Notes: generated by a model from the letters alone, not told the origin. DNA of 64,000 bases from Teredinibacter haidensis (GCF_014211975.1 NZ_CP060084.1:2356001-2420000), one strand, 5' to 3'. Counted from the stretch's first letter, positions 9,288 to 18,538 are shown. Translations and numbers: made by a program.

Positions 9288-10957
9288 TCTTCATTAATCC
9301 AACGTTTAATTACCTGAGCCACACGGCCAGCATCCTCGGCCACCAATCCTTTAACGGCGTTAAGCTGCTGCTCGTAACTTTCCTCCGGGCTGGGTAACGC
9401 TAATGCGTCGCCTCCCGTTAGGGTGACCGTTTCATCAGACAGAGAATCGAATGAGCTGATTCCCGCGGCCTGTAATGCAGCCATTTCTTTGGCCTCTTCT
9501 TCTTCCTTGGATTTGGAGCCTGTGCCAGCAAGGCTTTTTAATACTGGGCGCATCAATCCAAAAATCAGGCCCAGTACGATAAGGGCTCCGGCGACATATT
9601 TAGCCGCAACCCTAAAATTTTCCGACTCCCAAATTTGAGTTTCCGCAGTAGCTTCGATTTCAGGTAGGGGCATAAAAGCCTCATTTAAGATATTCACACT
9701 GTCGCCGCGTGCGGCAGAAAAACCAACTGCGTCTCGGACAAGTATAGCCAATCGTTCGAGTTCGACATCGGTCCATCGACTTGTCGTTGTTTCACCCGAA
9801 TCGGTATTCATTTTCTTCTTATCATCGATAACAATAGCCACTGTGAGCCTGCGCATCCGCCCTTTTTCATGCTTTGTATAACTAACGGTTCTATCCAACT
9901 CGTAGTTACGCGTAGCCTGGGAGCGACTGTTACTGGATGGCGCCGCTGGAGCATCACCCCCTCTTTGCCCTGCAACCTCCGGAGCCTGGCCACCGGCAGG
10001 CGGTTGGTTAGTTAGAGCACCGGGGATACCACCCGCTCCGGCGGAACCAACTCGTTGCTCATCCACTGTTTGCTCACTGCGAATGGCCGGCAAATCGGGA
10101 TTAAACGATTCTTCTGCCTGCTCTATTTCGGTAAAATCCACATCGGCCGCCACTTCGGCCTTAAAATTGGCCGCACCCAAAATCGGGGACAGCAAGCGGC
10201 GGATGCGCAGCACAATATCATCTTCGATTTTACGCGTGTAATCCAGATGCTGAGCCGCTATTGCCAGTTTTTCATCCACGGCACTCACAGACAGCAAATT
10301 TCCTTTTTGATCGACTATCGTGACATTTTCAACATCCAAATCTGGAATACTGGCGGCGACCAGATTGGCAATACCACTAATTTGTTTGGTTAAAATGGGC
10401 CTGCCGGGAAATAGATCGAGAAAAACAGAAGCGCTAGGTTCGCGGCCATCACGAACAAAAACCGTGCGCTTGGGAATTGCCAGGTGAACCCGGGCACCGC
10501 GTACGGCATTAATACTGGAGATGGTTCTCGCCAACTCCCCCTCCAGGCCGCGGCGATAACGCGTGGCTTCCATAAACTGGCTGGTTCCCAAGGGCTGCTC
10601 TTGATCCAGTAGCTCAAAACCTACGGACTTATCGCCCTGAATACCATTTTCAGCCAATACCAGTCGAGCTTTATGGACTTGATCAACAGGTACTAAAAGT
10701 GCGCCGCTGGAGCCGTCAATCTTGTAAGGAATTTCGTTAAAATCAAGTATTTGGCCCACTTCCGACGAGTCCAGCCTATCCAGGCTGCCGTATAGCGGTT
10801 TAAAGTCCTCACCTTGGCTCCACAATACAACAGCGAAACCTATAGCGACGCTAGCGGCCAAACCAATCATTAAGCCTGCCTGGCGAACCAAATTAAGGTT
10901 ATTAAAACCTTCTATAAGGTCACTGGTTCCACCGCCTGCTGTTGCTGTACCTGCCAT
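9284..10957 (-). CDS. fliF: Flagellar MS-ring protein FliF
   Basis: 557 residues. A first membrane helix lies at about 28-48 (AGLMIGLAASVAIGFAVVLW) and a second at about 450-469 (VAAKYVAGALIVLGLIFGLM), bracketing the large periplasmic ring-building region. YRRGLEGELARTISSINAV and RVHLAIPKRTVFVRD are strongly conserved. A Gly/Pro/Ala-rich linker (about 305-345) precedes NYELDRTVSYTKHEKG, as in other FliF proteins. The last 20 residues (RVAQVIKRWINEE) are the FliG-binding tail. FliF is the base on which rod, switch and export gate assemble. Confidence 0.97.
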   Translation of the reverse strand: MAGTATAGGGTSDLIEGFNNLNLVRQAGLMIGLAASVAIGFAVVLWSQGEDFKPLYGSLDRLDSSEVGQILDFNEIPYKIDGSSGALLVPVDQVHKARLVLAENGIQGDKSVGFELLDQEQPLGTSQFMEATRYRRGLEGELARTISSINAVRGARVHLAIPKRTVFVRDGREPSASVFLDLFPGRPILTKQISGIANLVAASIPDLDVENVTIVDQKGNLLSVSAVDEKLAIAAQHLDYTRKIEDDIVLRIRRLLSPILGAANFKAEVAADVDFTEIEQAEESFNPDLPAIRSEQTVDEQRVGSAGAGGIPGALTNQPPAGGQAPEVAGQRGGDAPAAPSSNSRSQATRNYELDRTVSYTKHEKGRMRRLTVAIVIDDKKKMNTDSGETTTSRWTDVELERLAILVRDAVGFSAARGDSVNILNEAFMPLPEIEATAETQIWESENFRVAAKYVAGALIVLGLIFGLMRPVLKSLAGTGSKSKEEEEAKEMAALQAAGISSFDSLSDETVTLTGGDALALPSPEESYEQQLNAVKGLVAEDAGRVAQVIKRWINEE

Positions 10958-10997
10958 ACGATTTATTCCACACTAAACAGAAAGATTGGAGCCAACA

Positions 10998-11369
10998 TTA
11001 AATAGGCATGTTCATAACATCACGGTAGGCTTCTACCAATTTGTTGCGCACCTGAACCATAGAGTCAAAGGCAACGCCGGCTTTTTGCGAGGCGATCATC
11101 ACATCGGTAACGTCAATATTTTGGTCGCCTCGAACATAGGCTTCAGCCATACTACTGGAAGCACTCTGCACTTCGTTCACTTTATTAACCGCCTGCTCAA
11201 GCACTTTCCCAAACCCCGGACCGTTTACCTGACCGACCTGCCCCGGCTGTTGCGCACCATCGACACGGTCTTTCGCCGTTAAAGCACCCGGGCCACCAAA
11301 CGCGCTGGTTTGCTGTTTTATCGAACGCATTTCTATTAGCAGTCGATTAATATCCATTCGGTCACTCAT
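10998..11369 (-). CDS. fliE: Flagellar hook-basal body protein FliE
   Basis: 123 residues. The C-terminal half carries the FliE signature: VNEVQSASSSMAEAYVRGD, then DVTDVMIASQKAGVAFDSMV and VRNKLVEAYRDVMNMPI. FliE joins the MS ring to the proximal rod and is one of the first exported substrates. It is the first gene of the fliEFGHIJ run, 40 bases before fliF, with a candidate sigma54 promoter upstream at 11458-11473. MDINRLL, four residues further in, is an alternative start; the ATG used here has a purine-rich AAGAGGCTGGGC leader. Confidence 0.93.
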   Translation of the reverse strand: MSDRMDINRLLIEMRSIKQQTSAFGGPGALTAKDRVDGAQQPGQVGQVNGPGFGKVLEQAVNKVNEVQSASSSMAEAYVRGDQNIDVTDVMIASQKAGVAFDSMVQVRNKLVEAYRDVMNMPI

Positions 11370-11457
11370 GCCCAGCCTCTTTTCATTCGAATAATTTCAG
11401 GGGCTTGCGCCAAGAAATTGTCAATCTATCGATAAGAATTTCAATCAGAGGAAATAG

Positions 11458-11473
11458 AGCACAAAACGGGCCA
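11458..11473 (-). promoter_or_regulatory. Candidate sigma54 promoter of fliE operon
   Basis: Minus-strand TGGCCCGTTTTGTGCT has the GG and GC dinucleotides at the exact -24/-12 spacing, with TGGC and TGC conserved but two departures from the consensus (C for A, GTGC for TTGC). Transcription would start near 11446, about 77 bases before fliE. An inverted repeat ATTGCC-ATA-GCGGCAAT lies just upstream (11477-11493) and contains a CGGCAA element. Confidence 0.55.
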
Positions 11474-11636
11474 AATATTGCCATAGCGGCAATTTGTTAC
11501 CGTAAGGAAAAGAAGGGGCATAACACGAAAATATTTTAGGTGGGCCTGCGAAGCAAGCAAAAGCACTACACAGTCAAAAAACTTTACAGAGGTCTATTCC
11601 GATAATTCCCATATCGCAACAATTAAACAAAAACGA

Positions 11637-11676
11637 AAAATACACCGATACACTACACTCTGTATCGGTGTATTTT
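11637..11676. terminator. Strong bidirectional rho-independent terminator
   Basis: A 15-bp perfect stem (AAAATACACCGATAC, 11637-11651, with its complement at 11662-11676) and a 10-base loop. The arms start with A runs and end with T runs, so it can stop transcription in both directions. It ends the small acidic gene at 11705-11896 and insulates the fliE promoter from fleSR read-through. Confidence 0.9.
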
Positions 11677-11704
11677 AATCCAGGACAAATCCTAGAAACA
11701 GAAT

Positions 11705-11896
11705 TTACACATCAAAATCAAATTCCTGCATCTCTCTTAAAAGACGCATTTCTTCAATTTTGTTTTCCAGTTTTCTGCGCGCATCGATAACGCTGATCGC
11801 ACCAACGCCACTATCGTCTTCAAACGTATCTTCGATAGTGTTTTCCAGAATAACATTGTTCAAGTCAGGTGAACTATCCAAAACCTCAATACCCAT
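11705..11896 (-). CDS. Small acidic conserved protein, possibly PA3496-like
   Basis: 63 residues, strongly acidic, no signal peptide or membrane segment. The first 30 residues are Asp/Glu-rich and probably disordered. The C-terminal half is a charged helix with the pattern DARRKLENKIEEMRLLREM ending EFDFDV. This resembles the small PA3496-type family of gammaproteobacteria (arginine-rich helix, acidic ends), but I cannot confirm it. The gene has its own strong terminator and a GGAGTCC-type leader (TAGGAGTCCACGGTT before the ATG), so it looks like a real monocistronic unit between fleR and fliE. No flagellar role is shown. Confidence 0.7.
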   Translation of the reverse strand: MGIEVLDSSPDLNNVILENTIEDTFEDDSGVGAISVIDARRKLENKIEEMRLLREMQEFDFDV

Positions 11897-12159
11897 AACC
11901 GTGGACTCCTATAGGTAAAACAGACACAACAAACTACAAGGAAATGAATGAAAACTAACCGTCGCTATCCTCCACTTAATTTATGACAACGCAATGACAC
12001 CAAGCTTACTTTTTTTGGCGCCTCTACCCGATAATACCAAAAGATTGGATTATTGGAATATCTTTTTTTTTTGTTTTTTTAAGAAAACACCACCTAAATA
12101 ATATCTATACATTGGACCTTATAACGTCAAGCTATAAAGACCATTTATGCCTCAAATAA

Positions 12160-13614
12160 CTAATAGGCCATTGCCTCTAGCGTGTATCCCTCGTCACGTA
12201 AGCGGGCAAGTTTATAACGCAGAGTTCGAGGGCTGATACCCAAGCGTTCTGCAGTTTGTTTCTTACTTCCTTTTTCCTGCCGTAGCGTTTGCAAAATAAT
12301 TTCAAACTCCCGCTTCATTAAATCTTTTCCCAGCCCATCTGCCGGATCGGATTGAGCAGACGCCTGCCCAGAAAGCCCCTCGAAAGATTGTGGTATTGCC
12401 ATATCCATAATTACCTGCTGGGTCTGCTGCATAACAGCGTCGACCAGAGAAGGCTTTTCGCTGTAGGCCACCTCCTGCGTTAAACCTAGATCCACCGTAC
12501 CGAGTGCATTTCCCGGTTGTAAAATAAGCGCCCGCTGCATAACATTATCGAGTTCGCGTACATTACCCGGCCAGGCATAATTCAGCAGACTATGCCGAGC
12601 TTCCTCAGTTAGAATCACGCCCGCCCGATGCTGCTTGCGGGCATGACGAGCCAACAACGATTCTGCCAGAGGAATAATATCTTCTTTCCGATCGCGCAGC
12701 GGCGCCCACTGCAAGGGTAAAACGCTTAAACGGAAATATAAATCCTCTCTAAACTTCCCATCGGCAACCTCACGGCGCATATCCCGGTTCGAGGTTGCAA
12801 TAACACGTACGTCCAAAGGAATATTTTTTCGGCCACCCAAACGCTCAACTTCCCTTTCCTGTAAAACCCTTAGCAGCTTGGCCTGTAATCCTAGATCCAT
12901 TTCTGAAATCTCATCCAATAGAATCGTGCCGCCATTTGCCTGCTCAAACTTACCTGGAGCTGAGTTGTAAGCTCCGGTATAGGCACCTTTTTCATGACCA
13001 AATAGCATCGCTTCGAGCATATTCTCGGGGATAGCCGCGCAGTTTATGGCAATAAAGGGCTGATCTTTACGAGGTGAGTTTTCGTGAATATATTTCGCCA
13101 ATACTTCTTTACCCGTTCCCGATTCACCAATCAACAAAACGGTGGAGTCCGATTGCGCAACGCGACAAGCTAACTGCAGTAACTGCTGGCTGGTTGGCGC
13201 TACGGCGATAGGTCTATCGGCACTATGGGCACTGCGACTAACGTATTGATTAATCGTTTCCACCAGCACTTTGGCTTCAAAGGGTTTAACCAGATAATCC
13301 ACGGCACCGTGGCGCATCGCCTCTACCGATTCACTGATGCTGGCGTAAGCCGTTGCCAGTAAAACCGGAATTTGAGGATATTCCTGCTTAACATGCTGCA
13401 GCAGATCGTGACCACTCATGGCTCCCATATTGACATCCGAAACAATTAGATCAACGGCTACAGATTTTTGTAGCAAGGCTACGGCCTGCTCTGCATTTTC
13501 AGCTTCCAGAACATCAAAACTATTTAACTGAAGAGTATCAACCAGCGCTTCGCGAAGATTACTATCGTCTTCCACAACTAAAATAGTGGCCGGATTTTTT
13601 TTTGAACTCGTCAT
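12160..13614 (-). CDS. fleR: Sigma54-dependent flagellar response regulator FleR/FlrC
   Basis: 484 residues from the ATG at 13614, chosen over an upstream TTG at 13626 because GGAG sits six bases before this ATG. Order: receiver domain with phospho-acceptor D60 (LIVSDVNMG) and K110; AAA+ domain with Walker A GESGTGKE (163-170), sigma54 loop GAYTGA (210-215, Tyr in place of the usual Phe) and Walker B GGTILLDEI; C-terminal helix-turn-helix KKQTAERLGISPRTLRYKL. It is encoded 42 bases after its kinase fleS. In relatives this pair turns on class III flagellar genes (basal body, hook, one flagellin) through sigma54. Confidence 0.95.
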   Translation of the reverse strand: MTSSKKNPATILVVEDDSNLREALVDTLQLNSFDVLEAENAEQAVALLQKSVAVDLIVSDVNMGAMSGHDLLQHVKQEYPQIPVLLATAYASISESVEAMRHGAVDYLVKPFEAKVLVETINQYVSRSAHSADRPIAVAPTSQQLLQLACRVAQSDSTVLLIGESGTGKEVLAKYIHENSPRKDQPFIAINCAAIPENMLEAMLFGHEKGAYTGAYNSAPGKFEQANGGTILLDEISEMDLGLQAKLLRVLQEREVERLGGRKNIPLDVRVIATSNRDMRREVADGKFREDLYFRLSVLPLQWAPLRDRKEDIIPLAESLLARHARKQHRAGVILTEEARHSLLNYAWPGNVRELDNVMQRALILQPGNALGTVDLGLTQEVAYSEKPSLVDAVMQQTQQVIMDMAIPQSFEGLSGQASAQSDPADGLGKDLMKREFEIILQTLRQEKGSKKQTAERLGISPRTLRYKLARLRDEGYTLEAMAY

Positions 13615-13656
13615 TTTTTTCTCCAAATCTCTGTGTATTACATCTAGCCCGACAGA

Positions 13657-14889
13657 CTACTCGCCCGGCTGAAAAGATTTATAAAGCGGTAAATAAAGCA
13701 CGGCAGTAACGCCCTCACCCTCGGGCGAGAGCAATTCAAAGCTGCCACCATGTGCACGCACAACAGATTGCACTACGGCAAGACCAAGCCCGGTACCCTG
13801 AGCCTTTGTTGTAACAAAAATTTCGCGGGAGCTCTCCAGCATATCTGCCAATATACCGGGGCCATTATCTCGAACTTTTACGACTAAATATTCGGGCATA
13901 TCTGCTGGAACCGTTAATTCCACTGATAACTCAGGGGAGCCATCACAGGCCTGGATACCGTTGTTAATTAAGTTCATGATCGCGCTGATCAACGCTTCCC
14001 GATGACATTTAATCTCCAGCCCAGCACAGGTATTCAGCCATTGGCATCGACTGTGTGTCGATAACAATGGAACCTCTGCCGCTTCACGTAGACCCAACTC
14101 TAAATCCGCGATTGAAATAACATCATTTAGGGGCAGCTCGCTTTTTACAAACAACAGCATATCCCGCACTTGGTGTTCCATGTGCTGCAATCGCTTATAG
14201 AGTTTCTGGGAAAAATTCTTGCGCTTGTGTTCTTCCAATTCGGAATGGCAAAGGTGATCGGCATAGAGCATGGCCGCAGAAAGCGGCGTGCGAATTTGGT
14301 GGGCCAGAGCAGAAACCATTTTCCCCATGGCTGAAAGCTTTTCCGAGCGACTCACATGCTGCTGAAGCTTTCGTGTTTCGGTTAGATCTGTGAGCAATAC
14401 AATCTGTCCACCACTGGAGCTTCCTGTACCGGAATCACTGTCGAGAGAGCTGGTGGCGATGCTTAAGCGTCTACCGGATTTGGTCGATACTTCCAGTCCG
14501 TCATCATTCCTCGGCGCAAAGCATTCACTGATAGCCTCCCGCCACAGGCGGCCTTTGAGTGGTGACTTTAGCAATGCCTGTGCGGCCGGATTGGCTTCCA
14601 CAATACGCCCGCGTGCATCGAGCACAATCACTCCGGCGGGCAACACGTCCAGCAAGACCTGCATGCGATTTTCAAGCAACGCTTTTTTAGAGTGCTCCGC
14701 ATCTTTTTCCGCTGAGACCTGATCTAACTCACGAGTAAGCTGTCCCACTTTTTGTTCAAGCAGCCGATAGGAACCCGCCAACTGCTCGGAAGTCTCATTA
14801 AAGAAATCAAAGGCAGCAACCAAACGTTCCTGTTTTTCATCAAAGGATTCCGTTGCTATTGCAGCATTGAGCGTAGCAGGATGAGACAA
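13657..14889 (-). CDS. fleS: Flagellar sensor histidine kinase FleS/FlrB
   Basis: 410 residues from a TTG start with GGGAG eight bases upstream; no in-frame ATG exists before residue 76. A coiled-coil segment (about 35-75) leads into a PAS domain (about 76-165, VLPAGVIVLDARGRIVEANP), then the dimerisation helix with the autophosphorylated His197 in ALAHQIRTPLSAAM, and a HATPase with NLINNGIQAC, VRDNGPGI and GTGLGLAVV. There is no membrane segment, so it is a soluble kinase as in Pseudomonas and Vibrio. Its partner fleR follows directly. A sigma54 promoter lies upstream at 14943-14958. Confidence 0.94.
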   Translation of the reverse strand: MSHPATLNAAIATESFDEKQERLVAAFDFFNETSEQLAGSYRLLEQKVGQLTRELDQVSAEKDAEHSKKALLENRMQVLLDVLPAGVIVLDARGRIVEANPAAQALLKSPLKGRLWREAISECFAPRNDDGLEVSTKSGRRLSIATSSLDSDSGTGSSSGGQIVLLTDLTETRKLQQHVSRSEKLSAMGKMVSALAHQIRTPLSAAMLYADHLCHSELEEHKRKNFSQKLYKRLQHMEHQVRDMLLFVKSELPLNDVISIADLELGLREAAEVPLLSTHSRCQWLNTCAGLEIKCHREALISAIMNLINNGIQACDGSPELSVELTVPADMPEYLVVKVRDNGPGILADMLESSREIFVTTKAQGTGLGLAVVQSVVRAHGGSFELLSPEGEGVTAVLYLPLYKSFQPGE

Positions 14890-14942
14890 ACTCGATTCTC
14901 CCGACAGTTAACTGTCACTGATATTAACAATAAAAGCTTGAC

Positions 14943-14958
14943 TGCAAAGGCAATGCCA
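14943..14958 (-). promoter_or_regulatory. Sigma54 promoter of fleSR
   Basis: Minus-strand TGGCATTGCCTTTGCA matches TGGCAYR-N4-TTGCW with exact spacing. The predicted start near 14931 gives a leader of about 40 bases to the TTG start of fleS. In Vibrio and Pseudomonas the homologous operon is driven by FleQ/FlrA with sigma54, which fits. Confidence 0.82.
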
Positions 14959-15216
14959 GAAGAATATTCTCTTGTTTTTCAAATAGTTAAGAAATAAAAA
15001 TGGAGGGATGTTGGGTTAACGTCAGGGATTTGACGAAGTAAAGGGAAGGCCTGCTCAACCATTTTCTGAACGGAAAAATATCTTAATTTGTCTCACCGTC
15101 TTATTTTATTCGAGCAATGAAGGGATTCGCGGAAACGGGTTTTACCTACCATTTCAACGTTAGCCATGCAAATAGCATAGTTTTTGAACGGGGTTATTAG
15201 CGGCTTGGGGACGGAC

Positions 15217-15239
15217 AAACGCAGGCTTATCGCCTGCGC
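15217..15239 (-). terminator. Rho-independent terminator after purC
   Basis: On the minus strand CGCAGGC-GATAA-GCCTGCG forms a 7-bp GC-rich stem with a 5-base loop, followed by TTTGT. It begins 15 bases after the purC stop. Confidence 0.6.
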
Positions 15240-15252
15240 CTGGAACGTCGAT

Positions 15253-16356
15253 CTAACGAATTAAGTCGAACTGTGATTGCAATATTTCGATGATTTCGGC
15301 CTTAGGGTTGTCGGAAAGCACAATAGGTTTACCGGTAATTTTTTCTGCAATACCAGTGTATGTTGCCGACACCTGCATTAGAAGCTCTTCCGGTAGCGCA
15401 TTATTTTTCGCGAGCCCGGCCCGCTCTGGCATGCGGTCTTTATTTAACAAAATGTCTGGGTCTGGAAAGTAGTTAAGTAACTGCTGACGAAATTCTTCCT
15501 TGGACTTTTCGATCACCTGCCCTTCCCGATAGCTCGCGCCGTCCCAAATACGGGAAGAATCGGGCGTACCCACTTCATCCATGTAGATCAACTGCTGCTG
15601 ACCCTGATCATCGGTGACATACCCAAATTCGAACTTGGTATCGACAAAAATTTGGTCCAACTTTGCCAGCTCATCCGTAATAACATCGAAGCCTTCTTTC
15701 AATAATTTTTCATACACCGCAATATCATCCACATTGCGAAAGTTAAAAGCCTGGTAATTCTGTTCAATATTCGCGCGAGTAATGTTCACATCATCCGCTT
15801 CCGGCACACCGGGAATACCGCGTAAAATACCCTTGGTGGACGGTGTAATTAGCAGCTCGGGTAATTTCTGGTCTTTCTGCAGGTCTTCGGGAATTTGAAT
15901 ACCACAGAACTCACGCTCACCTTTTGTGTACGAACGCCACATGGAACCGGTAATGTACTGGCGGCAAATCGCTTCGATCATCACCGGCTTGGCTTTCTGA
16001 ACTATCCACACAAAGGGGTGGGGGATATCGAGAATATGGCTATTAGCCAACCCTTTTTCGCGGAACAATTTAAACCAATGGTTGGAGATAGCGTTTAGCG
16101 CAGCGCCTTTACCCGGTACGCCGTTCATGCCTCCCTCACCGTGCCAGATACAGTCGAAAGCAGAAATGCGATCACTGATCACCATAATAGCCAAAGGCGC
16201 ATCAGCCGCGACCTTATAGCCTTTTTCCCGAATCAGGCGTTTACTGTCCTCCTCCGTCAGCCAGTATACGGAACGTACTTTTCCGCTATGTACTGGTTTA
16301 TCTGTACGAATGGGCAGGTCGTTGTTGACAGAAAGAACGCGATCGGCAAGGTTCAT
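15253..16356 (-). CDS. purC: Phosphoribosylaminoimidazole-succinocarboxamide synthase
   Basis: 367 residues, the longer proteobacterial/eukaryote-like form rather than the 237-residue E. coli type. HSGKVRSVYWL is the ATP-binding start, VMISDRISAFDCIW the conserved SAICAR synthetase motif, EAICRQYITGSMWRSY and DEVGTPDSSRIW further conserved blocks. The enzyme joins CAIR and aspartate with ATP to make SAICAR in purine synthesis. The gene stands alone between fleQ and fleS, with its own terminator, and interrupts an otherwise continuous flagellar regulatory set. The sequence is full length and looks functional. Confidence 0.95.
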   Translation of the reverse strand: MNLADRVLSVNNDLPIRTDKPVHSGKVRSVYWLTEEDSKRLIREKGYKVAADAPLAIMVISDRISAFDCIWHGEGGMNGVPGKGAALNAISNHWFKLFREKGLANSHILDIPHPFVWIVQKAKPVMIEAICRQYITGSMWRSYTKGEREFCGIQIPEDLQKDQKLPELLITPSTKGILRGIPGVPEADDVNITRANIEQNYQAFNFRNVDDIAVYEKLLKEGFDVITDELAKLDQIFVDTKFEFGYVTDDQGQQQLIYMDEVGTPDSSRIWDGASYREGQVIEKSKEEFRQQLLNYFPDPDILLNKDRMPERAGLAKNNALPEELLMQVSATYTGIAEKITGKPIVLSDNPKAEIIEILQSQFDLIR

Positions 16357-16533
16357 AACTTGTTCTCATCATTAATCTATGGAATAGCTGGCTGATCCCA
16401 CGATTGTGGGAATGGAGATTACATCCAGCCAGGGAGTTCCGTTTAAAAGTATTTCCGAGAGGCACCCCGGAATTTCAGGAAAGAGGAGAATAATACCAAA
16501 AGAAACTGCAGACTGACTATATCTGAAGCTTTT

Positions 16534-17994
16534 CTAACTCCTCTGCATACCGTATTTGCGCATTTTTTCGACTAAAGTTGTTCTTCGAATAGTCAACTGC
16601 TCTGCGGCACGCGCAACAACACCACCGGTATTGTCGAGAGCCTGCTGAATAAGGCTCTGCTCCAGACCGGCTATATACTCTTTAAGGTCAATACCGCTTT
16701 CCGGTAGCAGTGCGATGTCTCCCTCGCCAACGACGGTAGGTTTACGAGACTCTTCCACCAGGGGCTCGAACTCATCCTCTAACTCCACCTCAATATGGCG
16801 GTAACGTTGAGGTAGATCCTGCACCCCAACAACTCCATAGGGATTCATAATGGCCATCCGCTCTACTAGATTGGCAAGCTCGCGTACGTTTCCAGGCCAG
16901 GCATGGCTACACAAGGACATAATGGCAGCAGAGTTAAAACGCACCGAACCGCGCTTTTCACTTTCCATTCTCGCCGTTAGCTCGCTAACCAGCAGAGGAA
17001 TATCTTCGGCACGCTCGCTCAGTGATGGCATTTCGATAGGGAACACATTCAAACGATAGTAGAGGTCCTCACGAAAGCCACCATTGGCTATCATCTCTTC
17101 TAAATTACGGTGGGTTGCAGCAATAATCCGTACGTTGGTTTTAAAGGATTTATTGCCCCCTACCCGTTCATAGGATTTTTCCTGTAACACTCGCAGAATT
17201 TTGACCTGCATGTGCAATGGCATATCGCCAATTTCATCAAGAAACAACGTGCCGCCTTCAGCCAGTTCGAAACGGCCTGCACGTCCGTTAATCGCGCCGG
17301 TGAAGGCGCCTTTTTCATGGCCAAAAAGTTCACTTTCCAATAATTCCGCTGGAATTGCACCACAGTTTACCGGCACAAAAGGCTTGTCTCTCCGAGATGA
17401 ATGAAAATGCAGGTTGCGGGCAACAACCTCCTTGCCTGTGCCAGAATCACCTTCAATCAAAACGGTTACTTCTTTGTCTGCAACCTGTGACATCATCGCG
17501 CGAACGTGCTGTATCTCACGGCTGGTTCCTACAAGACTGCGAAACAAATGATTGGGGCGTTGGCTTTTATCACCATGAGCGCGCCGCTGAGCCTCGGTAT
17601 AGCGCTGGGCGCGGTGAATCAGATTCAACATTTCCGAGTAGTTGACGGGCAAAACCAGATTATCGATTACCATGTGGCGCAGGTACGGATCCCAGTCGTC
17701 ACTAACAGTTTGATCTTCACCCAACAATACCACTGGCGTGATATCGCACGATTCGCGGATAGACTCCAATTGAGATTTTAACGAGAGGCCTGAATCACAG
17801 CAGCCCAAAAAAAACATGCCAATACCGCAGCCACTCTCCTCTCCAGCGGTTTTTTTGCACTCTTCCTTTATTTCGGCCCATTCATTATGAGTCGCAACGC
17901 TGGTGTTCTCACCGAGAAAATCAAACACGGTTTTTAAATCGCGCCGAATCTCTTCTCTGTCGTCAATGACAATGATTTTTTTTTCGTAAAGCAT
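16534..17994 (-). CDS. fleQ: Master flagellar regulator FleQ/FlrA (sigma54 enhancer-binding)
   Basis: 486 residues. The N-terminal receiver-like domain keeps DDR (11-13) but has no Asp at the usual phosphorylation site, as in FleQ. The AAA+ domain has Walker A GDSGTGKE (182-189), GAFTGA (229-234) and GGTLFLDEIGDMP. The C-terminal helix-turn-helix is GVVARAAEQLTIRRTTLVEKM. In Pseudomonas FleQ binds c-di-GMP at the AAA+ domain and controls flagellar versus biofilm genes; whether that applies here is inferred. PilZ and GGDEF-EAL genes in the same window show that c-di-GMP signalling exists. It should activate fleSR, fliE and similar operons. Confidence 0.95.
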   Translation of the reverse strand: MLYEKKIIVIDDREEIRRDLKTVFDFLGENTSVATHNEWAEIKEECKKTAGEESGCGIGMFFLGCCDSGLSLKSQLESIRESCDITPVVLLGEDQTVSDDWDPYLRHMVIDNLVLPVNYSEMLNLIHRAQRYTEAQRRAHGDKSQRPNHLFRSLVGTSREIQHVRAMMSQVADKEVTVLIEGDSGTGKEVVARNLHFHSSRRDKPFVPVNCGAIPAELLESELFGHEKGAFTGAINGRAGRFELAEGGTLFLDEIGDMPLHMQVKILRVLQEKSYERVGGNKSFKTNVRIIAATHRNLEEMIANGGFREDLYYRLNVFPIEMPSLSERAEDIPLLVSELTARMESEKRGSVRFNSAAIMSLCSHAWPGNVRELANLVERMAIMNPYGVVGVQDLPQRYRHIEVELEDEFEPLVEESRKPTVVGEGDIALLPESGIDLKEYIAGLEQSLIQQALDNTGGVVARAAEQLTIRRTTLVEKMRKYGMQRS

Positions 17995-18286
17995 TACTTC
18001 AACCCACGCTGCACATCAATCCATTCTGCTTCCAGGCGTTCCATGGTGATGTTGTTGTTACCTATTCAGCAGACGATCGGCAACCGACTAAAAATTGACT
18101 CGATCAAAATTCTACTGTGAACCGTAATAGTAATAGTCAACAAACCGCCGAGGGTCAAATTTCCGACGCAGTTAATTCATTATTGATCTAAAAACATTCA
18201 GACCTAACAGATTACCGTTTTAATTACGCTTGCTTGGCGTGAACTACATCAACGACTAAATGCGCCAAAAGGGTGTTATCCATGCT

Positions 18287-18538
18287 TCAGCCACGAGAAA
18301 GGTTGCCAGCCTGCTCGGGGAGAGCAGACACAATATTGGCATAGAGCTGTAGCACACGCTCCAACTCAGCGACCAGGGAAGGGGTGTCCCGATGAGCATC
18401 TTCAAAAGCCAAGTTTAAACAGTCGCCCAATTGACTGTCCCACTTTCGGATCTCATCCCACTGCTTATGTTTGTACGCATGTTCTAATGCTTTGCGCGCG
18501 CGAACAAGAGTCAGGTGACTGGCAGAAATTACAGACAT
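18287..18538 (-). CDS. FliT-like flagellar chaperone
   Basis: 83 residues, all helical and without a signal peptide. Position between fliS' and fleQ and the small helical build fit FliT-type proteins that chaperone the cap protein FliD. Recognisable features are weak: RARKALEHAYKHKQWDEIRKWD resembles the first FliT helix pair. Assignment rests mainly on context, size and fold type. A plain hypothetical protein is the alternative. Confidence 0.6.
   Translation of the reverse strand: MSVISASHLTLVRARKALEHAYKHKQWDEIRKWDSQLGDCLNLAFEDAHRDTPSLVAELERVLQLYANIVSALPEQAGNLSRG

Larger units (their letters stand above)
14890..15252. other. Intergenic region between purC and fleS
   Basis: 363 bases. It contains the sigma54 promoter of fleSR (14943-14958) and, at the far end, the purC terminator hairpin (15220-15238). 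The AT-rich middle (14960-15180) shows no gene and no obvious FleQ box. Confidence 0.6.
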
